The notes under the pieces: model-generated | What the model saw: only the letters and a program-made list of their open reading frames with translations | What the model was told of the DNA's origin: nothing | Database searches by the model: none | From: Deltaproteobacteria bacterium | GTDB taxonomy: Bacteria; Desulfobacterota; Binatia; UBA9968 | Direction of reading: 5' to 3' | DNA length: 64,000 nt | NCBI GenBank assembly: GCA_016874755.1 | Contig: VGTH01000016.1 | Span: 1-64,000, forward strand | Shown here: positions 19,125-28,029 of the stretch, one piece after another | Layout: each line of letters starts with the position of its first letter | Numbering within the stretch: the stretch's first letter is position 1 | Made by a program: the position numbers and the translations under genes

Positions 19125-20141
19125 CTAGCCTTTGAACGCCGCCGCACTCGCCCGCCAGCCGGCCTCGTTTTCGCCCGGCACAAGTGGAAAGTAATAGCTC
19201 ACCCGGTCCAAAAGCCCCGTATATTTTTTCTGCATCAGCACAGGCAGCTCGGCCCAAGCACCCCGCAGCGCAAAGCGCTCTAACATCTCATCCGCAATCA
19301 GAGCCGGCATCTCATTCCACTTACCGCTTGCCGCCAGCGCCTTAAGTTGATCCGCAACTTCACCCCACCCTTCCACAGCGAACACCGGCCGGTACGGCGG
19401 CGTGCTCGCGTAGAAAGAAATCTGCTGCCGCACGTCGGCTTCGCATTTCACGGCCTGCTGGGGATCGTCAGTGGGAATCACAAAGATGCTGCTGGACAGT
19501 TCGATGGATGATCGCGGCCGCTGATTCTTCGCCAAACCGACTTCGATATTCGGCAAAATAATTTCTTGTAAGTAGCGCGTCGTGTGCAGCGGGTGCACGT
19601 GAAAGCCTTGGCACAATTCACCGGCCAACTGGCACATGCGCTTGTTGACCCCGGCAATGAAAATCGGAATCTGCGAATAGTCATGCGGCGCCGGACTGAA
19701 AAACGGCGTCATCAAAGTCAGCTTGTAAAACTCTCCCTGATAGTTAAGCCGCGCCCGATTCTGCCAACAATCCCACACCGCGCGCAGCGCCAAAATGTAG
19801 TCGCGCATTTTCTCTACGGGCCGCTCCCACTTCACCCCAAAGCGCCGCTCGTTGTGCCCTTTCACCTGCGTGCCTAGGCCGAGAATGAAGCGGCCTCTGG
19901 AATATGCCGCTAAGTCCCACGCGATCTGCGCGGTAATCGTCGGACTGCGCGGAAACGCGACAGCAATGCTCGTACCGATGCTGAGACTCTTGCTATGTTC
20001 TGCCGCGAGCACCAACGGCAAGTACGGCTCATGAGACGTCTCGAACGTCCAAATGCCGTCGAAGCCCAATTCATCGGCAAAGCGCGCCAGGGCGGGCATC
20101 TGGCCGAGATCGTGAGCCAGTAAACTCACATCAAACTTCAT
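19125..20141 (-). CDS. LLM-class (F420-dependent type) oxidoreductase
   Basis: The 338-residue protein has the luciferase-like monooxygenase fold pattern: MKFDVSLLAHDLGQMPALAR, ELGFDGIWTFETSHEPYLPL, LSIGTSIAVAFPRSP, and DLAAYSRGRFILGLGTQVKG followed by NERRFG. This pattern is typical of F420-dependent family members, though FMN cannot be excluded. It stands alone on the minus strand between the repeat at 18949 and a short ORF. The substrate is unknown. A downstream role in the catabolic clusters is an inference from position. Confidence 0.85.
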   Translation of the reverse strand: MKFDVSLLAHDLGQMPALARFADELGFDGIWTFETSHEPYLPLVLAAEHSKSLSIGTSIAVAFPRSPTITAQIAWDLAAYSRGRFILGLGTQVKGHNERRFGVKWERPVEKMRDYILALRAVWDCWQNRARLNYQGEFYKLTLMTPFFSPAPHDYSQIPIFIAGVNKRMCQLAGELCQGFHVHPLHTTRYLQEIILPNIEVGLAKNQRPRSSIELSSSIFVIPTDDPQQAVKCEADVRQQISFYASTPPYRPVFAVEGWGEVADQLKALAASGKWNEMPALIADEMLERFALRGAWAELPVLMQKKYTGLLDRVSYYFPLVPGENEAGWRASAAAFKG

Positions 20142-20313
20142 GGCTGGAATTCGATCACTTCAAACGAATGATGTAGCAACCGATTTCGCCGTCCGGTTTC
20201 CGACCCCTTCGTCAACGAAAGCGGGCGAGAACTGGGGTGAGGGCCCCTGCAGGACCGGCGGTCGCCCGACTCCTCACCGAGCCGGAAAATCCAGCGACGC
20301 GGCAATTTTTTGA
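20142..20313. other. Non-coding gap
   Basis: Between the LLM oxidoreductase start and a short ORF. No gene, RNA or strong hairpin is recognised; it presumably holds the oxidoreductase promoter. Confidence 0.5.
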
Positions 20314-20475
20314 TTAGTGCCTCGGCCCCGGCAGCGGCACGATGCGGCGACCTTCAAGTTTCTCGATATGGCGCATGAAGCGATAGAGATTTTCCACTTC
20401 GCCGTATTCGAAGGTGGGCAGCTCGTGCCAACTTTTAAAATACTCTTCACCTGATTCACTCTTAACGCCGATCAT
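20314..20475 (-). CDS. Small hypothetical protein (53 residues)
   Basis: Not recognised. The frame starts 35 nt after the stop of the TctC-type gene, with GGAAGG about eight bases before ATG 20473-20475 (a GTG start at 20496 is possible). The sequence begins MIGVKSESGEEYFKSWHELP and includes YGEVENLYRFMRHIEKLEGR: charged, soluble, no signal peptide. It may be a true small protein co-transcribed with the binding protein, or chance. Confidence 0.4.
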   Translation of the reverse strand: MIGVKSESGEEYFKSWHELPTFEYGEVENLYRFMRHIEKLEGRRIVPLPGPRH

Positions 20476-20510
20476 TGACAACGCCTTCCGCCCCACAGCT
20501 ACTCTGGAAT

Positions 20511-21530
20511 CTATTTGAGAACTTCCTTTAGCTTCGCGACAACACCCACAGGCGTTTTGAAAAGTCTGCCGATGGTTTTCTCTAACTCCTCGCCGGTCAT
20601 CGGATCGATACCGAGCCGCGACTTCTTGGTATCAGCCAGGAATTCCTGATCCTTCATCGTATCAGCGAATGCTTTGCGCAGCATGTCGACCCGTTCTTTC
20701 GGCGTGCGCGGTGGCAAAACATAGGAATAGATCATGTCGGACACGTCATGAATGCCGGCCTGAATGAGCTGGCGCGCGTCATCTGATTTAGCTAGACTGA
20801 TCGCCAAAGGAATGTTTGGCAACTCCGGGATCGCTTGCGGCACGGTCTGCAACACCACAACGGCATCGCCTGATTCCAGCGCACGCGACCACGTAGCTTT
20901 GAGCGAATCCCAAGTCCAGCCGCACGCGCCGGCTAGCTCGCCGCCTTCTGCTGCCAAGCGCACATCGGCGATCCCTTTGTAGCCGGAGACAAGTTGAATC
21001 GGTAGATTAAGCGCCTTCTGGAGAATCAACGGAACATTTTGTGTCGCCGAACCGGGACCGGTAGCGCCTAGCTTCAATGGGGTTTTTGAAGCTGTCCATT
21101 GTTCGAAGCTGGTGATGCCGCTAGTCTTGGTCATAACGCACACGGCTTTGTCTTTAACCGGCACACCAACATGCTCGAACTTCATTGCGTCAAATTCGAT
21201 ACCAGGGCGGCCAAGAAGCTGCTGGACAAACAGACCGCCGTTTACGTTTCCAAGAGTCAGACCATCCGGCTTCGCGGCTCGAAAAACATGATTGGCCGCA
21301 ACGAGGCTTCCAGCGCCGGTCATATTTTCGACAATCACGGTGGGATTTCCCGGAATATGTTTGTCGATATGTCGAGTGAGGGCTCTGCTATAAAGGTCGA
21401 AGCCTCCACCAGGACCGGCGCCAACGACTATTCGGAGGGTTTTGCCGCGATAAAATTGCTCTTGCGCGGACGCCGTCGCAGCAAAAAAAACTGTCAGGCA
21501 AAGGGCCAGCCAACAATGATGTAACTTCAT
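20511..21530 (-). CDS. TctC/Bug-family tripartite tricarboxylate transporter receptor
   Basis: The 339-residue protein has a signal peptide (MKLHHCWLALCLTVFFAATASA) and Bug-family features: FYRGKTLRIVVGAGPGGGFD (27-46), YSRALTRHIDKHIPGNP, VENMTGAGSLVAANHVF. Bug proteins bind carboxylic acids in the periplasm and pass them to TctAB membrane proteins, which are absent from the window. Transcribed away from the NMT1-type binding protein at 21708, sharing a roughly 180-nt divergent promoter region. Confidence 0.92.
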   Translation of the reverse strand: MKLHHCWLALCLTVFFAATASAQEQFYRGKTLRIVVGAGPGGGFDLYSRALTRHIDKHIPGNPTVIVENMTGAGSLVAANHVFRAAKPDGLTLGNVNGGLFVQQLLGRPGIEFDAMKFEHVGVPVKDKAVCVMTKTSGITSFEQWTASKTPLKLGATGPGSATQNVPLILQKALNLPIQLVSGYKGIADVRLAAEGGELAGACGWTWDSLKATWSRALESGDAVVVLQTVPQAIPELPNIPLAISLAKSDDARQLIQAGIHDVSDMIYSYVLPPRTPKERVDMLRKAFADTMKDQEFLADTKKSRLGIDPMTGEELEKTIGRLFKTPVGVVAKLKEVLK

Positions 21531-21707
21531 AGTTTTTTCTTTATCGATGAAGCCTCTCTCTGACAGCGACCTTCGCGAAATTATGCGAAGCAGGCGGTAA
21601 TGTCAAATAAACGGCGGTAGTTTGAGTTAGAACGAGCTTTCAGACATATTTGAGACCTACGGCAGAAAGTCGAAGGAAGTCGACACCGAAAGAGAGTCAA
21701 GAGTTCG

Positions 21708-22697
21708 ATGTGGAAGCGAGGCAATTTGAAATCTTGCGCGGTAGTGATTCTACCTATCGTCTTACTGTTGTCGTCCGCGCTTTCACGTGCCCAAGAGAAA
21801 TCTGCCCCAGAAAAAGTCCGCATCGCCATCGCCACCAGCTCGATGGCCTTTCTCGTGCCCTTCGTCGCCAAGGACCGCGGCTTTTATCTGAAGCATGGCT
21901 CGGAAGTCGAGCTGATCGTCATGCGGCCCAACATCGCCATGGCCGCGCTGCTCGGCGGTGACATCGACTACGCCGAGCTGATCGGCTCGGTGATCCGCTC
22001 GGCGGCGCGCAACCTGCCGGTGCGCGCGGTGTCGACCAGCATCAAGGCGCCATTTTTCAGCATCATCGCCCAGAACAAGTTCAAGACTCCCACGGACCTC
22101 AAAGGCGCTATCGTCGGCCTCACCTCCATCGGCGGCACCAACCATGTGAGCACGCGCATCACCATGCGCCAGTTCGGCCTCGAACTCGAAAAAGACATAA
22201 AGATCCTCGCCATCGGCGAAGAAAAGCTGATGTACGACACCTTCAAGATGGGCCGGGTCGATGCCGTGGTCCTGGCACCGCCCTTTTCAGTGCAGCTCAA
22301 GCGTGAAGGATTTCCGGTCCTGGCCCAAACCTCCGACCATGTCGTGATCCCCTTTTCCGGCCTCGGCACCACGCTCGATAAACTAAAAAGCAATCGCGCT
22401 CAAGCCAAGAAAGTCTTGAAAGCCGAGATCGAAGCGCTGCGCTACATCCACGGCAACGCCGCGGGGACCATCGATGTCATCCGCAAACGCTTCAACATGG
22501 ACGAAAAGCTCGCCCGCGAATCCTACGAAGTCGTCGTCAACTCGTTCAGCAAAGACGGCCGCGTCCCCCTCGACGGCGTCGACATCCTCCTGCAAATCGA
22601 AAAAGACCAGAAGTTAATCCCAGCAACGGTAACCCCGCAGATGGTCGTCGAGGCGTCGCTCGCAGAAGAAGTTCTGAAAGAGTTAGGCGGGAAATAG
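21708..22697 (+). CDS. NMT1/THI5-type periplasmic substrate-binding protein C
   Basis: A 329-residue binding protein with a signal peptide (MWKRGNLKSCAVVILPIVLL, cut after SRA), followed by VRIAIATSSMAFLVPFVAKD, DLKGAIVGLTSIGGTNHVST and GRVDAVVLAPPFSVQLK. It is diverged from proteins A and B and lacks their SGFIDKLYG tail, ending VLKELGGK. It stands alone on the plus strand and is followed by a strong hairpin. No ABC permease or ATPase is adjacent. Confidence 0.87.
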   Translation: MWKRGNLKSCAVVILPIVLLLSSALSRAQEKSAPEKVRIAIATSSMAFLVPFVAKDRGFYLKHGSEVELIVMRPNIAMAALLGGDIDYAELIGSVIRSAARNLPVRAVSTSIKAPFFSIIAQNKFKTPTDLKGAIVGLTSIGGTNHVSTRITMRQFGLELEKDIKILAIGEEKLMYDTFKMGRVDAVVLAPPFSVQLKREGFPVLAQTSDHVVIPFSGLGTTLDKLKSNRAQAKKVLKAEIEALRYIHGNAAGTIDVIRKRFNMDEKLARESYEVVVNSFSKDGRVPLDGVDILLQIEKDQKLIPATVTPQMVVEASLAEEVLKELGGK

Positions 22698-22712
22698 GCG
22701 ACCCGACAAATA

Positions 22713-22749
22713 GTTCACGAGCTGAACGATGATCATTCAGCTCGTGAAC
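22713..22749. terminator. Bidirectional terminator-like hairpin
   Basis: GTTCACGAGCTGAA (22713-22726) pairs perfectly with TTCAGCTCGTGAAC (22736-22749) around a 9-nt loop, between convergent genes ending at 22697 (plus) and 22782 (minus). A short T-run follows on the plus side. Confidence 0.75.
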
Positions 22750-22781
22750 AGATTTTCGATACCTGCACCAAACCGGCAAGC

Positions 22782-24380
22782 TCACCCCAGTTTATTCACC
22801 CGCACCCGCTGCTGTGCGCGTTTCTCGCCGGTTTCGTAATGGTCGCCTTTGACAGCCGCTTGCGCGTCCTGCTCGTCTTCATCGGACCACAAACCTAAAT
22901 CATAGCCGTGCCACGGATCCTGTGGTTGCAACTTGGGCAATTCCAAGCGCTCCCAGAGTTGCTTGGCGCGCTCCATGTATTCCTTCTTCGGCAACGACAC
23001 CGGCGGGTAGGCCCACTTGCGCGTCGCGTCCATCAGCATCGCCGAAGAACCGGCGATTTCATCCACCGACAAGCCTTGCTCGTGGCCCGGGGGAAAAACC
23101 GATGGATCCATCTGCGGCGTGCGGTTGCGAATGATCAGCACGTCGCGATGCGGCTGCATGCGAAACGCCATAGCCCAAAAAAGCGAATCGAGATTGCGCG
23201 GGTTGATATCCTCGTCGACGGCGATAACCATCTTCCCGGTCGCCGGATTGTAACCGACCATGCTATGCAGCGCCTGCCAGACATGGGCCTGGTTGATCTT
23301 CTTCATCTTGATGACGCAGATCTGACGCACCGCGATGCTGTGAAACGCCACTTCGATAATGCCGGGGATGTTGCACTGATCGCGTAGGAAGCGCAGATAG
23401 TTTCCCTCCGCCGAAACCTGGCGCATAACGCTCGATTCGCTGGGCGGCATTTGGCTGATGATCGTCGCAAGAATCGGATTTTTGCGATGCGTGACACATT
23501 TTACTTCGAAGTAAGGGTTCAATAATTTCTCGGCGATGTAGCCAGTCGATTCGCCAAAGGGCGCTTCCGGTTCGAGAAACTCCGTGGAGATTTCACCCTC
23601 GATGACAATCTCGGCATTGGCGGGAACCAGCACATCGTTGGTTTTACACTTTACAACTTCAATGGCTGCGCCTGCCAAGCCGCCGGCAACGTCGAGCTCG
23701 CTGACGTTGAAAGGAATGCGCGACGGCGCCGTGTATGCCACGCAGGGAGGCGCGCCGATCACCAACGCCGCCGGCAGCGGCACGCCGCGCTCTTGACACT
23801 TGCGCCAGTGATAGCCGCCATGATTGCTCGAGCTCAGGAACACGCCGGTGCGGGTCGGGCTTTTGATGTGGCCGCGGTAGTTGCCGATATTGATGATGCC
23901 GGTTTCGATATCCTTGGTGAACCAGTGCGACGCGGTGGTAAACGGCGCGCAATCGTAGCCCGGCGTGGAAATCGGAATGGGAAATTCGCTAAGCGCGCCG
24001 TGCTCCATCAGCGATGCGCCCATATGAACTTCTTCCTGCACCGGCGCTTTCTCGACGACCTTGGGTGGAATCGGATTCTGCTGCGCCTTCGACCAACGGT
24101 CGACAATTTCTTCCGGCGCGCACTGCAAGCCGAAGCCATAGATCTGCCGCGATGCCGCCAGACTCCCGCACACCACCGGAATATCGTACTTGCGCCCCTT
24201 GGCATCAACGACGTTGGTGAAGATGAACGCGCGCCGCTCTTCTTCTGACAGACCGCGAAACTGCCAGCGCACCAGCGGCATCAGCTCGGTGTCTTTATTG
24301 ATCTGCTCGTCGATCTTGACCAGCAGGCCGGCTTTATCGAGCGCGGCGATATGTTCTCTTAAGTCTTTGAAATAACCCAT
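22782..24380 (-). CDS. UbiD-family (de)carboxylase 3
   Basis: A UbiD protein of 532 residues from ATG 24378-24380 (MGYFKDLREHIAALDKAG), longer than the other copies. AAGGATTC precedes this start. Arg169 (NIGNYR) and Glu272/Glu277 (EAPFGE) are conserved, and VIAVDEDINPRNLDSLFWA is the family acidic loop. It is the last gene of the seven-gene minus-strand operon that begins with the Rieske oxygenase at 31097. It is distant from UbiDs 1, 2 and 5, so a different acid is likely. Confidence 0.93.
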   Translation of the reverse strand: MGYFKDLREHIAALDKAGLLVKIDEQINKDTELMPLVRWQFRGLSEEERRAFIFTNVVDAKGRKYDIPVVCGSLAASRQIYGFGLQCAPEEIVDRWSKAQQNPIPPKVVEKAPVQEEVHMGASLMEHGALSEFPIPISTPGYDCAPFTTASHWFTKDIETGIINIGNYRGHIKSPTRTGVFLSSSNHGGYHWRKCQERGVPLPAALVIGAPPCVAYTAPSRIPFNVSELDVAGGLAGAAIEVVKCKTNDVLVPANAEIVIEGEISTEFLEPEAPFGESTGYIAEKLLNPYFEVKCVTHRKNPILATIISQMPPSESSVMRQVSAEGNYLRFLRDQCNIPGIIEVAFHSIAVRQICVIKMKKINQAHVWQALHSMVGYNPATGKMVIAVDEDINPRNLDSLFWAMAFRMQPHRDVLIIRNRTPQMDPSVFPPGHEQGLSVDEIAGSSAMLMDATRKWAYPPVSLPKKEYMERAKQLWERLELPKLQPQDPWHGYDLGLWSDEDEQDAQAAVKGDHYETGEKRAQQRVRVNKLG

Positions 24381-24411
24381 GAAAGTAGAATCCTTGTAAA
24401 ATAGGCCGCGA

Positions 24412-25302
24412 TTACTGCCCGAGAATCCCGTTGTCCCGCAGCTCCCGTTCAAGTTTCACGATCTCCTCCTTGGGCATCTGCTCAGTATCCCACTTGGGAA
24501 ACCGCTTCACGGCAAGGCCTCGCATACGATAGACCTCTTGCAGCGGCGCGCGGCCCCACTTGCGCAGCCGCGCGGCGACGATGCGCGCTGCGGTGTCGAC
24601 TTTTTTCTGCGCCTCGACCGCGCTCGGATAATCCTTCCTATCAAGGGAGTTGAATAAATCGACGCACAACTCGGGCACGAAACTTGTCGGCGGATTGATC
24701 ATGCCGGCGAGGCCGAAAGGCACGAGTCCGAATAGATCGGCATTGCCCGTGAACACCGACACATCCGGCAGGAGGCGCACGTATTCGAGCAGCGCGCCCT
24801 GGCCATAGGCGACTTTGATGCCCTTCAATGCTGGCACCTGTTCTTTCATGCGCACGGCAAAGCCTGGGGGAATGGAGATGCCGGAGTATTTGGGATTCTC
24901 ATAGATATAAATAGGCAGCGACACTGCTTTGTGCACCATCTTGTAATGCGCCATGATCTCGAACTCGGTGTGATCGGAATAGTAATACGGCGGCACAATC
25001 GCCACCGCGTTCGCCCCATGCTGCGCCGCGTGCTCGGCTAACTCCGTAGTGCTCCACGCATCGGCCGTGCCGATGTGAATGATGACAGGCACGCGCTTCT
25101 TCGCCTGATCAAGCGCGACAGCCGCAGTCTGCTTGCGTTCGTCAATGGTCATCGCCGGCCCTTGTCCGGTCGACCCGGCAACGAACAACCCCTGCACTCC
25201 CGCCTTGATATGAAAGTCGACGATCTGGCGCATCATCTGTTCGTCGACACGCACTTTCTCGTCGAACGGTGTGATCACCGGCAGTAAAACCCCACGAATC
25301 AT
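24412..25302 (-). CDS. DapA-family (dihydrodipicolinate synthase/NAL-like) aldolase or hydro-lyase
   Basis: A 296-residue TIM-barrel protein of the DapA/N-acetylneuraminate-lyase superfamily, which form a Schiff base with a 2-keto acid. Seen: Schiff-base Lys163 in GIKVAYG, Tyr134 in YENPKYSG (YxxP in the family) and GSTGQG (43-48) where DapA usually has GTTGE. The changed residues and catabolic context argue against lysine synthesis and for cleavage of a pyruvate adduct, such as hydratase-aldolases of aromatic degradation. Starts 43 nt after the Rieske oxygenase and ends 31 nt before UbiD 3. Confidence 0.88.
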   Translation of the reverse strand: MIRGVLLPVITPFDEKVRVDEQMMRQIVDFHIKAGVQGLFVAGSTGQGPAMTIDERKQTAAVALDQAKKRVPVIIHIGTADAWSTTELAEHAAQHGANAVAIVPPYYYSDHTEFEIMAHYKMVHKAVSLPIYIYENPKYSGISIPPGFAVRMKEQVPALKGIKVAYGQGALLEYVRLLPDVSVFTGNADLFGLVPFGLAGMINPPTSFVPELCVDLFNSLDRKDYPSAVEAQKKVDTAARIVAARLRKWGRAPLQEVYRMRGLAVKRFPKWDTEQMPKEEIVKLERELRDNGILGQ

Positions 25303-25345
25303 GATTTCCTCCAGCCAATTTCAGAAAATTTTCCACTGTCCATTT

Positions 25346-26590
25346 TCAATTATCAATTAATTTTCTAACTCCCACCGCCGTATCAAGCGCCGTCGTGCCA
25401 CTCTTCATGTCCGTCGGCAGCGCTCCCTTCGGCGTGCCGCCCTGCTGCGCGGTCTCGATGGCGTCCAAGACGATGTTGCGAAACTTGATCACACCGCGAT
25501 CGGACGTGCCAAGCTGCTCGCTGCGCTCGCCGAGCAAACCTTGGGTGCCCTGGGTCATGATATCTTCTTTGCGCACGTTGCCTTTGTACGGCATGAATTT
25601 TCTTTTGTCGTAAGGCTTAACTTCCTGGATCGGCGTTTCCTTGGCGCGCATCTCTTTCAAGCGCGCAAAGAAATTTTCCTCAGGTCCCCGATAATTGTCA
25701 GCGGTAAACAGCATGAAATGATCGTCGTCGTTGGGCGTGACGAACATCCAGTGCTCGCAGCGCGAGCCCTCCTGGATCAGCGCCGCCGCGTCCATCTTGG
25801 CATGGACAAATTCGGTGTCGCCTACCTGCACGATCGCCGGCAGCGCGAGACTCATCTCGTCGATAAACTCCGTCCCCGGCCGCGGCCCCGGTTTGGTCAT
25901 GACGACTTTCATGCCATAGGGCATGTCGACAAACTCGAAATGTGGCATATCAGTGTAGCTAAAAAAATGATCGCCCCACGACTGCTGGCCGTAGCCGGCG
26001 TGGCGGTGCAGCACGCAGACATGCACCGGGTCGGCGGAGTTTTCGAAGAAATTGAACCAGTTGTACTCGGCGTGGCGCACGGGCTCCACTTGCCGTTGCC
26101 CGCCGCGATCCTGCAACGGCGGATAAATCGGCAGCGGCGGCGGATTTTCACGCTCCGCGCCCAGGTAGGCAAAGATCAATCCACCCTGCTCGCGCACAGG
26201 ATAAGCAAGGTGCTTCACCTTCTGTGGAAATTTAGAATCCTTGGGCTCGCCCGGCATTTCCAAACATTGTCCGCGCACGTTGAACAGCCAACCGTGATAG
26301 GGACAGCGGATGCCGCCATCTTCGATGTCGCCATACTCGAGCGACGTCCCGCGATGCGGGCAGTTCTGACCAACCAGCCCTAGTTGCCCATTGCCATCGC
26401 GAAACAATATAAGATCCTCGCCCAGCACCCGCACCGCCTGCGGGATGTCATATAACTCCTGGGTCGTGCCGACGGCGATCCAGTAGCGGCGAAACCAGTC
26501 TCCCGCCGGTGTGCCGGGGCCAACGCGGGGAATATCCGCAATCTTAAGCTTTTTGTTCCTTCCTCGCTTCGCACTTTTCGTCGTGTTCAT
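25346..26590 (-). CDS. Rieske [2Fe-2S] ring-hydroxylating oxygenase, phthalate-dioxygenase-like A
   Basis: A 414-residue oxygenase alpha subunit. The Rieske cluster ligands are Cys77/His79 and Cys96/His99 (CPHRG...CPYHGW); the catalytic iron ligands are His190, His195 and a later acid, with bridging Asp187 in ENSADPVHVCVLH. The C-terminal LGTSDRGVIKFRNIVLDAIE block is typical of the phthalate 4,5-dioxygenase-like group, which needs a separate reductase; none is encoded here. Paralogue at 29886. Within the operon it follows UbiD 4 by 36 nt. Confidence 0.94.
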   Translation of the reverse strand: MNTTKSAKRGRNKKLKIADIPRVGPGTPAGDWFRRYWIAVGTTQELYDIPQAVRVLGEDLILFRDGNGQLGLVGQNCPHRGTSLEYGDIEDGGIRCPYHGWLFNVRGQCLEMPGEPKDSKFPQKVKHLAYPVREQGGLIFAYLGAERENPPPLPIYPPLQDRGGQRQVEPVRHAEYNWFNFFENSADPVHVCVLHRHAGYGQQSWGDHFFSYTDMPHFEFVDMPYGMKVVMTKPGPRPGTEFIDEMSLALPAIVQVGDTEFVHAKMDAAALIQEGSRCEHWMFVTPNDDDHFMLFTADNYRGPEENFFARLKEMRAKETPIQEVKPYDKRKFMPYKGNVRKEDIMTQGTQGLLGERSEQLGTSDRGVIKFRNIVLDAIETAQQGGTPKGALPTDMKSGTTALDTAVGVRKLIDN

Positions 26591-26626
26591 AACCCACTTC
26601 CTAGGCGGTTGACCGGTCTCAGTGGT

Positions 26627-28006
26627 TCAAGACTTTAACCCGTACTCCTTCCACTTCTGCAAAACCTGCTCGCGCATCTTGTCCGTCGGCTCGGCCACTT
26701 CGCCGCGGAAATTTTCTTTGATCGTCAGATCGAGCATCAGCTTCGACGTAAAGCCGTCTGCTTCCGCCGACGGCTCCAACGAACTGGTGATACTGCGCGG
26801 GATCACGAACATGTCAGTGGCCGGCTGAAAGCGCGTTGTCAGCGCCCACAGAACTTCGTTCGGGTCTTCCATGTTGATGTCTTCGTCGACGACGATGACG
26901 TGCTTCCACTTGCCGCTGCGGGTGTAAAGCGATGAGGCGAGAATTTGGTTGGCGATGCCGCGGCGCATCAAACGCTTCTCCACCTGCAAAATCAAAACGA
27001 TCGACACCCCCCAGGGCGGCGCGTAGGCTTTCTTCAGCGCGGGATAGGCGGGCTTTAACTCTTGATAGGCCGCGACCGCGTAGGTCAAAGCGTCCACATA
27101 CAGATGCTCATGGGGCGGTTTGCCGAGCCAGATGTTGTGATAGATCGGATTGCGCCGATGGGTGACCGCTTTGATCGTCATGATCCGTTCGTTGGGCACC
27201 TGCGCCGTTGTGTAACCGCAAAATTCGCCGAACGGCCCTTCGTCGCCGGTCTTCGCCGGAATCGTCAGCTCGCCTTCGAGCACGATCTCGGCCAGCGCCG
27301 GCACTTCGAGATCGATGGTGCGGCACTTTACGACGTCAACCGGCTCACCGGCCAAACCGCCGGCGATTTCCAATTCAAAAACTCCGGCGCGCGGTTCGAA
27401 TTGCGAAGCAACGTACACCGCCGGCGGCACACCGATGCAGACCGCCACTTGAAAATTTTTCTGGCCGCGCTTCTCGGCATTGCGCATGAAGTCGTGGCCG
27501 TCGTGGCCCGGTGTGAAACGAAGGGTCACTTCGTTTTTCGACACCAGCATCATGCGGTAGATCGCCAGATTGTTGCCGAACTCGGGGTCTTTGATGATCA
27601 CGTGGCCGGCGGTGATGTACGGTCCACCGTCGCGCGGATTGTTCGTGCACAGTGGCAGCTTCGTAATATCGACGTCTTTCCCCTCGTAAACCACTTCTTG
27701 GCACGTACCGCTGGCCACTAATCGGGTTGGGATCGGCTGGCTCGCCCGCTTCACGGTTTCGTCGAAAACGTTCTCCTGCGACAGGCCGAGCGCCAGCGCA
27801 ACTCGCCTGTCGCTGGCCAACAATTGACCGACCACCGGAATCTTGTTGCTCTTGACGTTCTCAAACAGCAGCGCCGGGCTGTTGGGCTTTTCATTGTGGA
27901 TCTTACAAATCGCGCCCAGCTCGTGCTTCGGATCGACCTCGGCTTTGATCTTCGTGAGCTCGTGCTCTTCTTCCAAGACTTTGAGAAACTCGTGCAGGTC
28001 CATCAT
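26627..28006 (-). CDS. UbiD-family (de)carboxylase 4
   Basis: A 459-residue UbiD protein with Arg151 in NLAIYR, Glu256/Glu261 in EGPFGE, and VVDEDINMEDPNEVLWA. Two Met codons compete as start; the second gives one residue less. It lies 23 nt after the epimerase and 36 nt before Rieske A. It is the copy least like UbiDs 1, 2 and 5, having CTNNPRDGGPYITAGHVIIK where those carry WHE(H/E)DGGRYIG. Confidence 0.94.
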   Translation of the reverse strand: MMDLHEFLKVLEEEHELTKIKAEVDPKHELGAICKIHNEKPNSPALLFENVKSNKIPVVGQLLASDRRVALALGLSQENVFDETVKRASQPIPTRLVASGTCQEVVYEGKDVDITKLPLCTNNPRDGGPYITAGHVIIKDPEFGNNLAIYRMMLVSKNEVTLRFTPGHDGHDFMRNAEKRGQKNFQVAVCIGVPPAVYVASQFEPRAGVFELEIAGGLAGEPVDVVKCRTIDLEVPALAEIVLEGELTIPAKTGDEGPFGEFCGYTTAQVPNERIMTIKAVTHRRNPIYHNIWLGKPPHEHLYVDALTYAVAAYQELKPAYPALKKAYAPPWGVSIVLILQVEKRLMRRGIANQILASSLYTRSGKWKHVIVVDEDINMEDPNEVLWALTTRFQPATDMFVIPRSITSSLEPSAEADGFTSKLMLDLTIKENFRGEVAEPTDKMREQVLQKWKEYGLKS

Positions 28007-28029
28007 GTCGTAATTACCAACCGTCCTCT

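Noticed and set aside
24412-25302. DapA-family protein as lysine-biosynthetic dapA
   Set aside because: The GTTGE and YNxP motifs are altered and the gene sits in a catabolic operon without lysine genes.
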